Shown: positions 63,517-64,000 of the stretch, piece by piece
Layout: each line of letters starts with the position of its first letter
How positions within the stretch are numbered: position 1 is the stretch's first letter
From: DATJHM01 sp963777355
GTDB taxonomy: Bacteria; Chloroflexota; Ktedonobacteria; Ktedonobacterales; Ktedonobacteraceae
Assembly (NCBI GenBank): GCA_963777355.1
Contig: CAVZQK010000080.1
Span: 372,001-436,000, forward strand
Direction: 5' to 3'
DNA: 64,000 nt
The notes under the pieces: model-generated
What the model was told of the DNA's origin: nothing
The model's database searches: none
Seen by the model: the letters and a program-made list of their open reading frames with translations, nothing else
Made by a program: the position numbers and the translations under genes

Positions 63517-63580
63517 GTAAAGCGTTAGAAACCCTATCCTCTAGGGGATGGGCTTGTAGGACATAGTGAGGGGAAAAGCC

Positions 63581-64000
63581 ATGCAGGTTGCTACTGATAC
63601 ATCTACCTTTTTAATGAGACGCTCCTCCTATATCTCTATTAATTTTCTTGGTTGGCTCTGGTGTCTTGGGTATACAGGTGTTGCTTCTAGTTCTCTTGTA
63701 TTGAGTACATGGCTCTGGTCAACCAGCTCGCATACAATAACCATTTTCATACAATGGCAGGAAATCCTCTGTGCTTTGCTCTGGTTTGTAGCAATTGCCA
63801 GTCTGGCAGGAGCCGTATTTGTTATGCGCTTTTTGTCTAGTACGCGCATGGGCTACAGAAAAAGCATGTTAACGATAGGTGGGGAGGGAATCCTTCTTGC
63901 ACGAGATCTTTCCGCAGAAAATTTCCTTAGCATCTTCTACGTCCTATACAGTGGCTTCTTATGTTTTTGTCTCCTATTGGCAGGGCTCCTACCAGAAGTA
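63581..64000 (+). CDS. Membrane protein, N-terminal part (3' end outside window)
   Basis: The frame is open from ATG 63581 (GAGGGG upstream) to the window edge, 140 codons. Predicted membrane helices are at about 20-45 (FLGWLWCLGYTGVASSSLVL), 60-83 (ILCALLWFVAIASLAGAVFVM) and 117-139 (IFYVLYSGFLCFCLLLAGL). A short basic loop (STRMGYRKSML) separates two and three. No family is recognised from this part. Confidence 0.7.
   Translation, partial: MQVATDTSTFLMRRSSYISINFLGWLWCLGYTGVASSSLVLSTWLWSTSSHTITIFIQWQEILCALLWFVAIASLAGAVFVMRFLSSTRMGYRKSMLTIGGEGILLARDLSAENFLSIFYVLYSGFLCFCLLLAGLLPEV

Overview
The window reads as a chromosomal segment of a multicellular-type Chloroflexota bacterium, most likely class Ktedonobacteria. 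This is inferred from gene style: FHA-domain membrane proteins, an FHA-ABC exporter, RNHCP and YciE-like proteins, many single-gene regulators, short operons, and palindromic intergenic repeats. No phage, insertion sequence, plasmid origin or CRISPR array was recognised. || Layout. 0-8 kb: tail of a LacI-type regulator, catalase HPII with a YciE-like protein, an RNHCP protein, a PhnD-like binding protein, and a rhamnose-mutarotase/dehydrogenase pair. 8-17 kb: ECF sigma factor followed by a HEAT/TM/WD40 protein, then a sugar ABC importer (two tandem lipoprotein binding proteins and two permeases, no ATPase) separated by repeat-rich spacers. 17-28 kb: galU, SbcD nuclease, thioredoxin-like protein, M20 amidohydrolase, Ada, EamA transporter, GNAT, orphan response regulator and a phosphoesterase. 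28-36 kb: FHA membrane protein, an AhpD-like protein with an in-frame TGA (probable selenoprotein), GNAT and membrane proteins. 36-43 kb: DHA2 efflux pump, two zinc dehydrogenases, cupin, mtnA, YtxH protein, receiver protein, tRNA-Lys and a lone 5S rRNA gene. 43-54 kb: coaBC, a triple-FHA ABCG-type transporter, a DUF4097-like protein, then MBL hydrolase, M50 protease, HD hydrolase and scpA in series. 54-64 kb: grpE-dnaJ-hspR with a HAIR-like operator on the grpE promoter, a dehydrogenase with a long acidic tail, a two-component system, an Rrf2-receiver-cysteine synthase run, and a membrane protein cut by the window edge. || Main points. (1) The AhpD-like gene at 32492-33001 has TGA exactly where the second Cys of the CxxC motif should be, followed by a bacterial SECIS-like hairpin with G first in its loop. 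(2) Nine single-base frameshifts break seven genes, including grpE and coaBC. All can be repaired by changing a short base run by one, so they look like assembly indels; affected genes are given here as whole genes. (3) Three kinds of short repeat recur between genes: a palindrome ending CCTACG, a palindrome with GACGGGG arms, and helically spaced TGTAG motifs.
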